From assembly GCF_040436345.1 (NCBI RefSeq), contig NC_133238.1, positions 3,199,267 to 3,263,266 of the forward strand: a stretch of DNA of 64,000 nt. The letters are read 5' to 3'. Source of the DNA: Pagrus major (taxonomy: Eukaryota; Chordata; Actinopteri; Spariformes; Sparidae). This document shows positions 13,566 to 25,584 of the stretch, piece after piece (the stretch's first letter is position 1; each line of letters starts with the position of its first letter). A program made the position numbers and the translations under genes. The notes beneath the pieces are model-generated. The model was given only the letters and a program-made list of their open reading frames with translations, searched no databases and was not told the DNA's origin.

Positions 13566-15850
13566 AATAATAATAATAATAATAATAATACATTTTATTT
13601 GTATAGCGCTTTTCGTGGTACTCAAAGACACTTTACAGGTTAAAAAGCAGAATAATAAAAACAACATAATAAAAATACAAAAAGAGACAAGTTATACATT
13701 AAAAACAGTTTTAAAAAGGTGAGTTTTGGTGAGTGTTTTGAAAGTAGTGAAGTCTGTACAGTCTCTGATGTGTGTGGGGAGGGAGTTCCAGAGGGAGGGG
13801 GCAGCTACTGAGAAAGCTCTGTCGCCCCAGGTTTGGTGCTTGGTGCTGTGTGGTGGAGTGAGGAGATTTGCGCCGGAGGAGCGGAGGGTGCGGGACGGGT
13901 TGTGGTGGTGGAGCAGGTCAGTGAGGTAGGGGGGGCCTGGTTGTGGAGGGCTTTGTGAGTGAGGAGGAGTATTTTGAATTGAATCCGTTGTGGGACAGGG
14001 AGCCAGTGGAGTTTTTGGAGGATGGGGGTGATGTGGTCACGGGTGCGGGTGTGGGTGATCAGGCGAGCAGCAGAGTTCTGGACATGTTGGAGTTTATTTA
14101 GCAGTTTGGATGGTGTGCCATAGAGGATGCTGTTGCAGTAGTCAAGTCTGGAGGTGATGAAGGCGTGGATCAGGGTTTCTGCAGCAGAGAAGGAGAGTGA
14201 TGGTCGGAGACGGGCTATGTTTTTGAGGTGGAAGAAGGCAGTTTTTGTGATTTGATTTATGTGTTTTTGAAAGGAGAGGTTGTTGTCAAAGATGACTCCA
14301 AGGTTGCGACTGTGTGGGGAGGGAGACAGGGTGGAGTTGTCCAGGTTGAGGCAGAAGTTGTGAGCAGTTTTGATGAGTTATTTGGGGCCGATGATGATCA
14401 TGTCCGATTTGTCGCAGTTCAGTTGGAGGAAGTTAGTTTGCATCCAGGATTTGATTTCAGTGAGGCAGTTGGTGAGTGTGGAGTGGGTGGCAGTAGTGAT
14501 GGATTTTGTGGAGATGTAGATTTGTACGTCGTCAGCGTAGCAGTGGAAACGGAGACCATGACGGCGTATGATGTTGCCAAGGGGGAGCATGTATAGGATG
14601 AAGAGGAGTGGACCAAGCACCGAACCCTGGGGGACACCTTGGGACAGATGAGCAGTGGAGGAGGTGCAGTTGTTGATGTGGACGAACTGTTGTCTGTTAG
14701 TGAGACAAGATTTTAAGCAGGAGAGGGCAGTGCCGGTGATGTTGAGGGAGGATTCGAGGCGGGAGAGAAGAATGGAGTGGTTGATGGTGTCGAAAGCTGC
14801 AGTGAGGTCCAGGAGGATGAGGATGCTGAGCTGGCCGGAGTCTGCAGAGAGGAGGAGGTCGTTAGTGACTTTGAGGAGGGCTGTCTCGGTACTGTGTTGA
14901 GCGCGGAAGCCAGATTGAAAAGGTTCGAACAGGTCAGTGGAGATGAGCTGGTTTCTGAGTTGAGTGGCGACGGTGCGTTCCAGTATTTTTGATAAGAAAG
15001 GGAGGTTGGAGATGGGCCGGAAGTTTGCCATAATGTCAGGGTTGAGTCCAGGTTTTTTGAGAATGGGGGTGACAGCTGCCAGTTTGAGTGATTGAGGGAC
15101 TGAACCAGAGCTGAGGGAGGAGTTGATTATTTTTGTGATTAGGGGGGAGATGGCTAGAAGACAGTTCTTGACCAGGGAGGATGGGATAGGGTCCAGGGCG
15201 CAGGTAGGGCTTTTCATTCCTGTCAGGATGGTGGACAGGTCCCTTGGAGACACAGGGGAGAATTGAGACAGGGGTTGAGAGGTGAGGGGGGGGAGGGGTG
15301 GGTGATGGAGCAGACAGGGTAGGGGTAGGGGAGGTGGACAGGTTGCTGTAGATATTGTCGATTTTCGTTTGGAAATATGAAAGGAAGGAGTTGCATTTAT
15401 CGGTTGTGAAGGAGTTGGAGGTGTTGTCAATGGGTTTGAGAAGTTTGTTTATGGTGGAGAAGAGAGCTTTGGGGTTGGTGGAGCCAGATTGAATGAGTTG
15501 GGAGTAGTAGGTGGAGCAGGCTTTAGTGAGAGCATCCTTGTATTGTTGTAGATAGTCTGTATGTGCTAGGAGATGGACAGTTAAACCAGTTTTCTTTGCA
15601 GGTCTTTCAAGTTGACGTTTGTGGGATTTCATCTGACGGAGTTCAGGAGTGTACCAGGGAGCAGAGTGAGTAAATGAGACTATTTTGGTTTTGATGGGAG
15701 CCAGCTGGTCAAGGCAGGAGGAGAGCATGTCGTTGTAATAGTTGACGAGGTCGGAGGGGTTGTCAGACAGCGGGGGGGAGGCAGATATTTGACTGTCAAG
15801 AGAGGCTGAGAGGGCTGGGGGGGATTTCAGGTTTCTGTAGGATATTTTGC
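13566..15850 (-). mobile_element. L2-type LINE, 5'-truncated, inserted in the Gypsy integrase
   Basis: The element reads leftward. Its 3' end is the AAT-type tail at 13566-13590, next to the fish L2 signature TTTGTATAGCGCTTTTC. The reverse transcriptase (frame 15430-14378) has LLDLTAAFDT, SQGVPQGSVLGPLLF and the YADD active site. An upstream frame (15728-15036) overlaps it out of phase, so there is a frameshift near 15.2-15.4 kb. A stop at 14378 separates the RT from the C-terminal domain, which continues in altered frames to about 13700. The Gypsy reading resumes at about 15851. This copy is dead. Confidence 0.85.
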
Positions 15851-16632
15851 GTTTGTCAAGAAGAAGAGTCTAGCTCTCAGACAAGTCTGCGAGGGCATGT
15901 GACTGCATTTTGCTACAGGTTGCGACAGACCTGTGAAGTTGCTGGTGAGAACCTGAAGAGGACTTGGACCAAAAAAAGGTCTGGTTTGACCAAAAAGCCC
16001 GTACTTGCTCATTTGATGTAGGGAATCAGGTTTTAATTGTATTACCTGTTGTTGGGTCTCCCCTTGAAGCATGTTTTTTGGGACTGTATACTATGGAGGA
16101 AAAGATTGGAAACTTGAATTACATTGTTTCAACAACTGAGCGCCGAAAGAAACATTTGCGTCACATTAACATGATGAAACCATATCATGCTCCAAGTGAC
16201 AAAGGAAACAGAACGGGTAAACCCTAGCTGTTGGGTGTGCTGTAGTGAGCTGACTCATTGCACAGGAACAACCACAGTTTGGGCCAGTGGTCCAACTTGG
16301 CAACTCTTTGATCCCGGCATATCTTGATGGTTGTCTCATTTATGCCCAGAAGAAAAGGCAGATGATGCATCTCTATTGTGTAAGTTTGAGAGTATTTTTT
16401 CGGATGTACCGTCTGAGACAAATGTTCTGGAGCATGATATATAGATGTGGTTGATGCTAAGCCTTTCAAACAACACACGTACAGAGTCAATCTGGAGAAA
16501 TGTGCTTTGCTCAGATGTGGACTACATGGTTGAGCATAGCATCGCCAAACCTAGTAACAGCTCACTGAGTTTGGCCTGCACAAGTCTGCAGTTCTCTTCG
16601 GACTTTCGTAAGCTCAACAGTGTAACTGGATT
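15851..16632 (+). pseudogene. Gypsy integrase C-terminus and start of reverse transcriptase (broken)
   Basis: The block 15964-16200 carries KVWFDQKART, VLPVVGS and RHINMMKPYH, the C-terminal part of Gypsy integrase just after the catalytic core. Near 16440-16632, in two frames, come DAKPFKQHTYRVN and then VDYMVEHSIAKPS and DFRKLNSV, the start of a Gypsy RT fingers domain. The RT therefore begins only about 200 bp after the integrase end, which gives the INT-RT order. The RT stops abruptly at 16637, where the large transposon enters. Confidence 0.8.
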
Positions 16633-16637
16633 CCTAC

Positions 16638-16936
16638 TATGGAGCTATAATTGGTGCAAAACGATTTGCAAATGCGTATCTCAATCTGTGTGTGTGTAGT
16701 CAGATCTGTGTGTGCGTGTTCAGATCTGTGTGTGCGTATTCAGATCTGTGTGTGCGTGTTCAGATCTGTGTGTGCGTATTCAGATCTGTGTGTGCGTGTT
16801 CAGATCTGTGTGTGCGTGTTCAGATCTGTGTGTGTGTAAAAAAAATCCGTATCTGTATTCAGATTTGCAAGTGAAGACAAATCTACAAATGCATGCAAAG
16901 ATCTGTGAATGCGTACACAGATCTGTAAGTGTACAT
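16638..16936 (+). repeat. Left terminal inverted repeat with 7-copy array of a 20-bp unit
   Basis: After the first 50 bp there are seven tandem copies of TCAGATCTGTGTGTGCGTRT (16698-16835), then AGATCTGT-bearing sequence to 16936. The same block, with five copies, lies in inverse orientation at 34752-35010; the 40-bp length difference is exactly two units. AGATCTGT-like motifs continue singly to about 16990. Subterminal repeats of this kind are often transposase binding sites in DNA transposons; that role is inferred here. Confidence 0.9.
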
Positions 16937-17481
16937 AAATCTGTAAATGTGTAAACAGATCTGTAAATGCGTACATAGATCTGTAAATGTCTGTCATCAG
17001 TTACAACTCAGCCAGGAGCTCTCGACTGGCTGTCTTTTTACACGTGACTTTTGCTACAGTTCTGCCGTGGCAGATCTGCAAATGTGTAGAAAAGATTCGT
17101 GTGTAACTTCACTTTTCCTTTGCCCTGAGCTCAGGGCTCACAGGCTCACGCTGCCTGGCTGCAGTAGCAGTACAGCCTACACACCACGAGTCGGCGCGTA
17201 GCACCCAGTGAAGTTACGCGTGTCATTGTTGGGGTAACACATGAGCGTTGCGCGTTGTGATGTTGCGAGGCAGACCACGATGGATTCTCGATTGTTTGCT
17301 GTAAGTAAAAGTTCATGTTTTAGCAGTAACTTAGTTGTCAGAAGTAAAATTCTTAAAATGAATTCTTAAAATGAATTATCAGTAATGTTATTTATGAACA
17401 AGTTACGTTTGCTCAGCTTGTGTGTCACCGAGCAAATATATCAAGTAACGTTAGCACTACAAGCTAGCTAAGGTAACTGCT
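16937..17481 (+). other. Left-end-only segment carrying the HECT gene's first exon
   Basis: The right end lacks this 545-bp block: there, the equivalent of 16936 joins directly to the equivalent of 17482. It holds more AGATCTGTAAATG motifs, a GC-rich stretch (17090-17280) without a TATA box, and the first coding exon of the HECT gene at 17280-17300. It probably contains that gene's promoter. Either the right end lost it or the left end gained it. Confidence 0.75.
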
Positions 17482-20400
17482 CCCAGTAACGTTGGCTGAA
17501 AATGTTGTTGCCCACACAGGAGGTCATAGGAGGGTGAATTAAATGTTATTTAGTTGTAAGCAGGGTGCAAAGGCGATTCTCTCTATTAGCTGTGAACTCG
17601 CCAAATGTGCCAAATGTTAATGCTAGAGTTACGTTACAACGTCTGAATTAGCATAGCAACTTTATAAGTGCCTCTGACCAATAAGTCTACTGATAAGTCA
17701 GCGGGACAGTAATTTAGAAGTAAATTATTAACTTAAGGAGTAACGTTAGCTATCTGTTATTGTCTGTTTTCTTTCCTATTTGAGTTCTTCATAATAATCT
17801 TAGTTAAAATGTCGCTATTTGAGTTAAAACTCATGTTTTTGACTTGTTTCTGTAGGATCAGAGTCCAGGCCCAGAGAAGGATGTGGAGAGTGTGGCCAGA
17901 AACCTGATCACACTCATCCAACAAAATCTTGGGGGCAGTAGTGAAGGAAGAGCATCTGCAAACCCCTCACCAAGAGCAGCCACTGACTTCAATCCTCCAC
18001 ACAGGGCAGCTGCCATCTTCAACCCTTCGTCCAGGACAGCCACCACTATGCAAACATCAGTAGCCATGTTTCCATCCAAAGTGATTCGCATTACTGGGCA
18101 ATGCGCATTAAAAGAAATTCGAATCATGTGTGTTTCCATCAAAAGAACGGACTTTGGTGAAAACTACAAATTCGCGCGAGTTTTCTAAGTCACGCGAGAT
18201 TTTCCGCGGGTTGGCATGGCAACCAGCCTGTAAACATTCCGTCGTCTTCCTGCCGGTGTTTTGATGTGGTGTTTTAATGGTTTACAATGGAGAGAGGACT
18301 TCAGTCATTAATTACACTCGCTCAAGTGGTGCTCGATCTTTCGGCGCAGTTGGTCCTGGCCATTAGAGGGGCTGTCAGGAGGAGAAGACAGCAAGCTGCC
18401 TTAATTAATGCTTGATTCGCATACAGCTGTTTCCATCCCATTCGAATCAACCAAAACCCGGCCATAGCGAGCGTATTTCATTTTGTGCGAATCAGGGGAT
18501 TTTAATGCGAATCACGGCGTTTCCATCACCATTTTCCCGATGCGATACATCTAGATGCGCATCTAAACAGCTGATGGAAACGCACCTAGTGTCATCAGAA
18601 ATGCAAAGGTAGTTTAATAGTTTAAAGTTGCAGTTCTGTACATACACACACGCACAATTTGGAAATCTTATACATATTACATTGGAGTGGCCTTGTAGAG
18701 TTGTATCAATAAGTAGAACTGAGTGATATCTAAAAATATTACCCATGGTAATTGTAAATATTGTTTTAATCCTTTATTGTTTGTCACAGATCGTTTCCAG
18801 GTCTTTTCAGGGGAAAGAGGAGGTTTGCAACCCCACCACAGACAGTCACTCGCAAATTGCAGTGTTTTCAGTTTTATGTCCTTCCCTGTCCTGCAACTGT
18901 GAATCCAAAAGGAGATGAGGAGCTAAGGTTTTGCCAGGCAGGGCTAGGTATGAGAATGGTCTCATTGCCAGAGGATGCAGCTCATGATCAGGTCAGGTGC
19001 AGTAGTGTTTTATACCAATCACTTTACTGTATATTAGTTATAAGTTCACATTAAAGTTCTCCGTCGCTACGACGGATTTCCGTCATTCAAACTTAACAGA
19101 GGCGACTTGTGAGATCAATGTAGATCGGAGGGGAACTGTTGGCTGATGTTTATTGACAGATTGTCACACTCTACAGCCAATGGTGTCGTTAACAGCGGTG
19201 CTCGCCTGACCAATGACAGTGTAGTGACCCACACAGGGCGGGATCTCAACACGGAGCGGCGCTAAAGTTTAGCTGCTTAGCTAGCAAGGACTCGTCGCGC
19301 TGCTACGTTATCAATTATTTTTTGAGTTTAGTCAGCACGTGAGAACTCGTCTGACACGGAGAGTCTCCTGTTGTGTGCTACATGTGTGAAATAACAACTA
19401 TAGTCTGGACTTTGTCTGCAGTGTATCTGTGTAAACGGCTTCATTCAGCGTCTCTCCCTCCTCTCTGAGTTACCATGGTTACAGGAACGTCCTGAAACTT
19501 TATAATGATCAATAAGAAGCTTTTGGTTAGTTTGACTGTACAGAATCATGAATGTTGCCTGATTGTAGCTCAATGCTGAAATCTTGTATTATAACATAGA
19601 ACAAAGCCTCAGAGCTTCTTTGATTATTAACAGTAAGTGATGACAGAAAGGTGATAACTCGTCATCAGACTGACAAGGCTGCAAAAGTTGCTGCTTGTAT
19701 GATGTATTTTTCTGTTAAACGATAAGAGGCTCACTTTAAACAATATTATTATTATTAATAATAGTAATTAATAATAATAATTATTATTAATAATAATAAT
19801 AATAAATAATGATGATGATGATGATGAGAAGAAGTAGAAAAATAGCGTACTGAAAAGTTCTGTAGATGGTTGATTATTTGAAAGAGTAAAACTTGAGAGA
19901 AGCTTGGCAAAAAAAAAGGCACAGATTGATTTCATAGATTGAAAATTACATTGAAAAGACAAAAAACATTTTAAGTGTGAATAGAACAGCTGTTCAGATC
20001 ATCCTCCTGTAAAACACTGTTGGTCAAATATTTAAACTTGATGTCTGCATTAGAGAACATGGTGTGGGGTGAGGCTGTAAATCTTATCTTATTTTTTTAG
20101 CACGTGTCAAGTAAAATGCCCTGTAACATGTTTTTACAAATTACAAATTGGGAATTTGACTTGGCTACAGCTCGAAAATACATTTCAGTCAAAAGATTTT
20201 TTTTTGCTTTAATCCATGAGTTCAGATGCAGTTTTCCATAGCATAACAGACTGTAATTTTATGGTATTTAAAAGACAGCAGACCTTGTGCAAGGACCACT
20301 ATTATGAACAGCTTTGTATTAAGTGTCAGGCTTGAGTGATTTAAGAGAACCTGTCACATCTACCAATGTTCTTCGATTTCAGTTTTTCTCTCACAAACAA

Positions 20401-23400
20401 AATTCATGCCATCTACAGACAGTCTCCCTTTTCCAAGTGATTTTGTTCTGAATTATCTATAATGTGTCACAGAAATAAACACAAATCTGCAATGATGGGT
20501 GTAAATACAAAGTGATGCAGCCAATATTCACATTGTACCAGCCCAGCCTCAAAAGGCCCTACTGTGACAAGCCAAAATGTACACTGTGAAAAAGACCTGT
20601 AGTGCAGCAGGTAGCCTTATATTAGGCTAATGACTGGTTGTCATATGCAGACCTACTCATGTACACGTGGCAATCATCAAGTTGAAGTGATTTTAAGCAA
20701 ACCTCAAAAAAGACATAGACATTAAATGAGTTTTGTCATTATCAAGAGTAAGTTGACGATCAATGTTTGCCATGTTACTGTCTTTCTGTAGATATCTGAA
20801 GTACTTTATCATGAGTACCCTAAACTCCAGAGCCTGAAAGGCTCCTGGATGTTTTACAAGGCTGCAGGTAAACACATCCACTGAAGTAATATATAGCACT
20901 TTTGTTTTTTTAGACTTTGAAGTCTATTTATTATCATACTGTGGTGCATTGCTGTTGTTCACATCAGAAACCTAAATATGCATAAAGTGTGTACAGTTTT
21001 ATTTGGCAGTATTATTTTTTAAATTTCCAAGCTACTTTTTGTGCTTCCATTACACTTCTGTAATTTATTCTTGCTGCACCCTAAGTCATGTCATTAGCAA
21101 ACGTCAGTGTTGACTGTGATTTTTATGTTTCAGGGGGAAGTGGACGAAGGCGGCTGACAGTTATCAGCCCCCAGGTGGAAGGCTACACCACCGCTCAATT
21201 GAAGACGGCATCAAATGGTGGAAAAAACATGCTATACATAGCCCCATTACAGAGTGAATTAGATGTTACCCCCCTTGCCACAAATGCCCCAGAATTTTCT
21301 AAAATGCCAAAGGCAACCTGTGGCAATTGTCAGGAGACAATGCCATTGCATCTTTTGGCCCTCCATGTTGACAGTTGTACAGACAACAAAGACTGTGAAG
21401 TAAGTTGTGTTCTTACATTTCATTTGGCCTTCATGATGACATTGAGTATTTGAGTAACCTATTTTATTTGTTGTGTAACCAGGACCAGGACTCTAACTCA
21501 GATGTTGAGTGTGTCTCCGTGTATAACTCGTCAGTTGATGATACCGATGCCGTCACGGCCACAAAATCCACATCCTCTAAAGATGTAAGTACATCTTCAG
21601 TAAAAGTAGCTTGAATATCCCATACTGTCTTTCTTTCTTCTTAGTAATTATTGTTATTGGTTGTGGAGTTTGTTGAGTATGCTCTTGCCTGTTTTATATA
21701 CAATGCATACTATAAGCAAATTATTTAAAAAGCATTTGTAAAGTAATTATTCTGTCCTAAGCTTCTTGATCCATATAAACTGTTGATCACTGTAACCGTG
21801 ATCACTATAAATGGTTTACACTATTTCTTAATCTGTGTATTTTTTCCCTGGTAATTATTTGATCGTGGATCTGTCACACTCAGGCATACACTCACTCCAG
21901 TGTGTATCAATCTTTCTCTTGTTCCACAGCTGGAGAGCAGATAAACTTTTAACATTATTTTTTGGGAAAATAGTTGAATAACAACTATTTTTTTTCTATC
22001 TATTCTGTGAAGATGAACACATGTTCAACAGCCGCATTGTCAGCCATGGCTTCCTGCCCCATCTGTAGCCAGTTGTATCCTACGCACAGTCTGGAGGTGC
22101 ATGCAAGTTTCTGTGGAGAGAGGTACTTGTCTAATAGTTACTTATCACAGGTGTTAAAATAAGATAACATTACTTTATTCATCCTCAAAGGGAAATTCAA
22201 AAAATTATGAGTATCAAGAATGTTTGCCGAACCCACTTTTTTTTTTGGCAGCATCTCTAATGTCAATGGGAATACTGTAGCACCATCTCCACCAAGAACA
22301 GCAGCAAGCACATCAGGAGGTATGTCAGTGGAAGGGAACATGTCCCACTCTGTCCCTCCAGCATGCACCTACATTTAAACTTATTGTGTTCTCTATTTTT
22401 GATTTGTTGTAAAAATAGATTTATATACTGACATTTTCTTTGCCCTGTCAGACTGGAAGACTGTTGCAGATCCCAAGAGAGCTGTTTGGCTATTCACCCA
22501 AGAGGTGCTGAACAATAAGAACGGTTCTGAAGAGAATCATTTCTCAGTGGACTTGAGGAAAGACCAGGAAGAACAGGACAGGTCCTATGTGAGCTTCTAT
22601 AAGCGCAGAAACGTGGAGTGGGCTTCGCCACTGAGATGCACACTTGAAGGTGCGCTGTTTTTGTGAAAGTTGAAGTAACTAATAATTATTAATACATAAT
22701 TTGGCTATTTTCTAAACTTGTTTCCACATTAGGGTATTGCTGTTTAATACTTAAATATGCCAAGTTATCTCCATCTTTCCCAAAGGCGATGCTGCTGTAG
22801 GACTCGGTGTTAACCGACATGTTATGTCAACCATGATGCTGAAGCTGAGAACTGGATTCCAACTCAATCTTGGTCAGTGTTTACGCAGCACTCCATTTCT
22901 AACATTTCAAATGTAAAAGCACTGAAGGTATTGTTTGGGCTACTTTAAGGCAAAAATGCTGTCATAATTATAAGCTATCATAAATATAATTTTTAAATAG
23001 GAAACGGTGCAATCACAAAGATTTTCGAGGGTCAGTCAGACCACTTGGTGCCTGCCAACTCTGCTGTGATGGTGGAGAGTGAGCTTTTCCTGATGGCAGG
23101 GCGAATGATGGGGCATTGCTTCTTGTATGGAGGTCCTGGTTTCCCTGGGCTCAGCCCAGCCATTACACATGTTCTGTGTGGTGGTTCCATCGACACTACC
23201 ACAGTCATGATTGAAGACTGTCCTGATTTAGACATCCGTGAAACAATCCAGCTGGTAAGTTTAGTGACCTTAATTTTACTGCATATTGTTAGAGAAAGCC
23301 TTGTTTTCGCCTTGTTCAACATTGTTAAAGCAAGGGCTATTAAGTTTGTAGAGAATTTCTGGAGTACTTCTACTTTCCAAGTTTTTGCATCATGAGTAAT

Positions 23401-25495
23401 TTAATATTCCTCTTAGATTTTGTAATATTCTTTGCATAGCTTTTCAAATCTTTTCTTTCTTCCTACCTCTTTTCCCGCCTGCCTTCCTTCCTTCCTACCT
23501 TCCTATCGGTCTCAAGTTGACAGAGAAATCTGCACTTGAAGATGAACAACGTGACCGTGTTGTCAGCCTTTGCATGGCGTGGGACCTTCCACTTCCAACT
23601 CTAAACAACATGAAGTGGCTCCATGACAAGCTGCTCCTGCATTCGGTAAAATAGTCATTTGCAGTGTTAATATCTTGATTTTTAGTTTTACATAATTTGG
23701 TGATATTGGTGTTTTTGTTTATAAACAAAAGAAATCTGGAGTATATCCAGACTTATAATGCTGTTTTACACAGGTTCTGGGGCGATCAGCTAAACAAGTG
23801 AAGCAGTTGAGAAAGGGACTGAAGGAGACTGGCATTTGGCCACTTCTCTCCAATAGAGCAGATGTGGTAAAGCTGCTTTTCCCTTCTGAGAATGAAGCTG
23901 AGATTACACCCCAGGTAGATGAGATTAGTTTTTATACATTAATTATAAGTCCCATTCAGTATGATTAAAGAGCATATTGCAGGTTAGAGACCCCATTCAA
24001 TCAATGTTTAAAAATAATGTCGGAACTAGTTCTTCTTTAAAATATACTTATAAATACACTATAGAGTTTTTTGGAGATGTTTTTGTGAGAAAATTTTACT
24101 TCCGCATCTGAAAAAGACGAACCGGAAGTGACGTAACAAGAGGGAGCCCGGTCAACTTGAACTGTATTAAAACAATGGATCCTAATACAAGTGCTGACGC
24201 AGAGGAGACTTTAAATGTGTATAATTACACATATGACAGACCGCAGCCCTACAACTATGAGCCTGCTATGCGCCCCAGAGAGCAGGGAGAGACCAGGAAG
24301 AGAATTAATGGTCAGAGGAGAGAGATTGAGCTGTGGTGTCAGGACAATCAATGTCTTGGTGAGGGACCGGTGTTAGCTTGTAGACATGTTAGCCAGGGAT
24401 GATAATCCTCTGGTCTAAAGTGAGCGCCACACACAACTGCGTTTTCATAGCTGACGCCACAGTGAAGTCCCGTCTCCTCAGCTGCACAAAATGCACCCAG
24501 GCTCGGAAGATAGCGCCGTTTTTTCCCTGTTATAAGGCTGTGGACTCCATGTCCTGACAGGCTGGAGTTTGTTCAAGCACCACAAATGCAATAATTTACC
24601 ATGACGATGATAAATGAATGCAATACAAAACTACTGAAGACACACTGGCTCTCTACAACAGGACCACTCTGACTGATTACTACCTACTCTCCACACTGAG
24701 CTATTGCAGAGCCTAGCATGCAACTCCCTCTTGTTACGTAATATGACGTGATGTTGAAAAAAAAGCGTTTGTAGACGCTTTGCTCAAAACAATCACTTTT
24801 TAAGTTAAATTTGTGCCCTCATGTCTTGAAAAACATTTTCAATCCTCCATTAACTTTTCAAATGGTATTTCTTAGACAAAATTACATATACATTTTGTAA
24901 AAAGTTTAACCTGCAATATGCTTTTTAAGTCTTAAGACCATTCTCTGTCTTTGCAGATGATCCTTGCACACGTTACATGGCCCACGCTGAATCCAGAATC
25001 TGATGAAGATGAAGTCTCTGTCGAGGCTGTCACTCGGGTCATGGCTTACTTCAGGACTTTTATTGAAAGTGGTGTGTTATTTCAACATTGCTTTTCCGCA
25101 AATGCATTTTAGTTTTTCCATTGAATGACACTCCCTTCCTTCCTTTCTCCTGCTTGCCTTCTTTCATCCTTGTCTGCCTTTTCTATTGAATGACACTTCA
25201 TTATTAAACTGTGAAAGTAAAAATGTGATGCCTGAGTAGAAAGCACATATCTCACAGGTCTGTACTGTCTTTATCAGCGTCTTCAGAGCATCTGAAAAAT
25301 CTGCTGCGGTTCTGGGTGGGCTGGGAAGTCCCACCCAAGGAGCTGATTGTGAAGGTAGCAAGTGTCCTTCTTCCCAGGGCCTTGACATGCTTTGAGACCA
25401 TCAAGTTGCCTCATCATTACACAACCTACAGAGACTTTGAGTCCGACTTGGTCGCTGCCATTAGAACCTTTGACACAGGGTTTGGTCTTGTTTAA
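17280..25495 (+). CDS. Transposon-borne HECT E3 ubiquitin-ligase-like protein with two UBZ4-like fingers (exon 2 interrupted)
   Basis: Fifteen exons: 17280-17300, 17856-18060 joined to 18599-18608, 18790-18991, 20792-20867, 21134-21399, 21483-21584, 22013-22122, 22252-22319, 22452-22649, 22786-22872, 23001-23254, 23517-23645, 23774-23914, 24957-25071, 25278-25495. Every junction has GT/AG and matching phase, giving 733 residues. Two zinc fingers share the spacing C-x2-C-x11-H-x3-C (residues 234-253 and 309-328), like the RAD18-type UBZ ubiquitin-binding finger. Residues about 354-733 are a HECT domain, ending LLPRALTCFETIKLP with the thioester Cys near 699 and GFGLV at the C-terminus. The protein should accept ubiquitin from an E2 and pass it to a target. 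It resembles fish genes labelled G2E3-like. A 532-bp MITE in exon 2 brings a stop at 18188, so this copy is probably inactive unless the insert is spliced out. Confidence 0.85.
18061..18592. mobile_element. 532-bp MITE inserted in exon 2 of the HECT gene
   Basis: The ends are imperfect inverted repeats around YGTTTCCATC (left TAGCCATGTTTCCATC; right, reversed, TAGGTGCGTTTCCATC), with more GTTTCCATC copies inside. CATCAG flanks it (18055-18060 and 18593-18598). Removing it with one CATCAG restores exon 2 at 215 nt, with exactly the phase exon 3 needs. The family is not identified. Confidence 0.8.
19000..20780. other. HECT-gene intron 3, low-complexity tracts
   Basis: This 1.8-kb intron contains an AAT/ATG-rich tract (about 19743-19826) and a short palindromic segment near 19060 (CCGTCGCTACGACGG). 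I see no exon. The rest is AT-rich with no recognised element. Confidence 0.5.
23969..24924. mobile_element. 956-bp TTAA-flanked non-autonomous DNA transposon in HECT intron 13
   Basis: The left end AGAGCATATTGCAGG matches the right end, reversed (AAAGCATATTGCAGG). TTAA lies on each side (23965-23968 and 24925-24928). A TTAA target is typical of piggyBac and Kolobok elements. Inside is an open frame at 24175-24359 starting MDPNTSADAEE and containing YNYEPAMRPREQGE, followed by a donor-like G|GTGAGG. It looks like a first coding exon of an autonomous parent, perhaps of the P2X7-tail-like cysteine domain proteins common in fish; that resemblance is weak. Confidence 0.8.
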
Positions 25496-25584
25496 AGGCA
25501 CAAAAAGAAAGATGCTGGACATTCATCTTGAAAGTTCTTAGTGGTTCTAATGTTTTATTATGAGTCCTCTCCTGATAATTTTGT

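Noticed and set aside
14228..14992. Plus-strand frames opposite the L2
   Set aside because: They are antisense shadows of the L2 reverse transcriptase; the minus strand has all the RT motifs.
16698..16835. Regular repeats with even spacing, superficially like a CRISPR array
   Set aside because: The 20-bp units are directly tandem without unique spacers, occur inverted at the other end of a eukaryotic transposon, and the setting is a fish genome.
16651..16997. Cys/Val-rich open frames on both strands over the 20-bp array, and their mirror at 34706-34997
   Set aside because: They are translations of a simple tandem repeat; frames exist in several phases and strands with no motif.
17280..25495. 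Reading the HECT gene as an ordinary host gene
   Set aside because: It lies wholly between the inverted repeats and the target duplication of one insertion, and its first ex­on is within the end region of the element.
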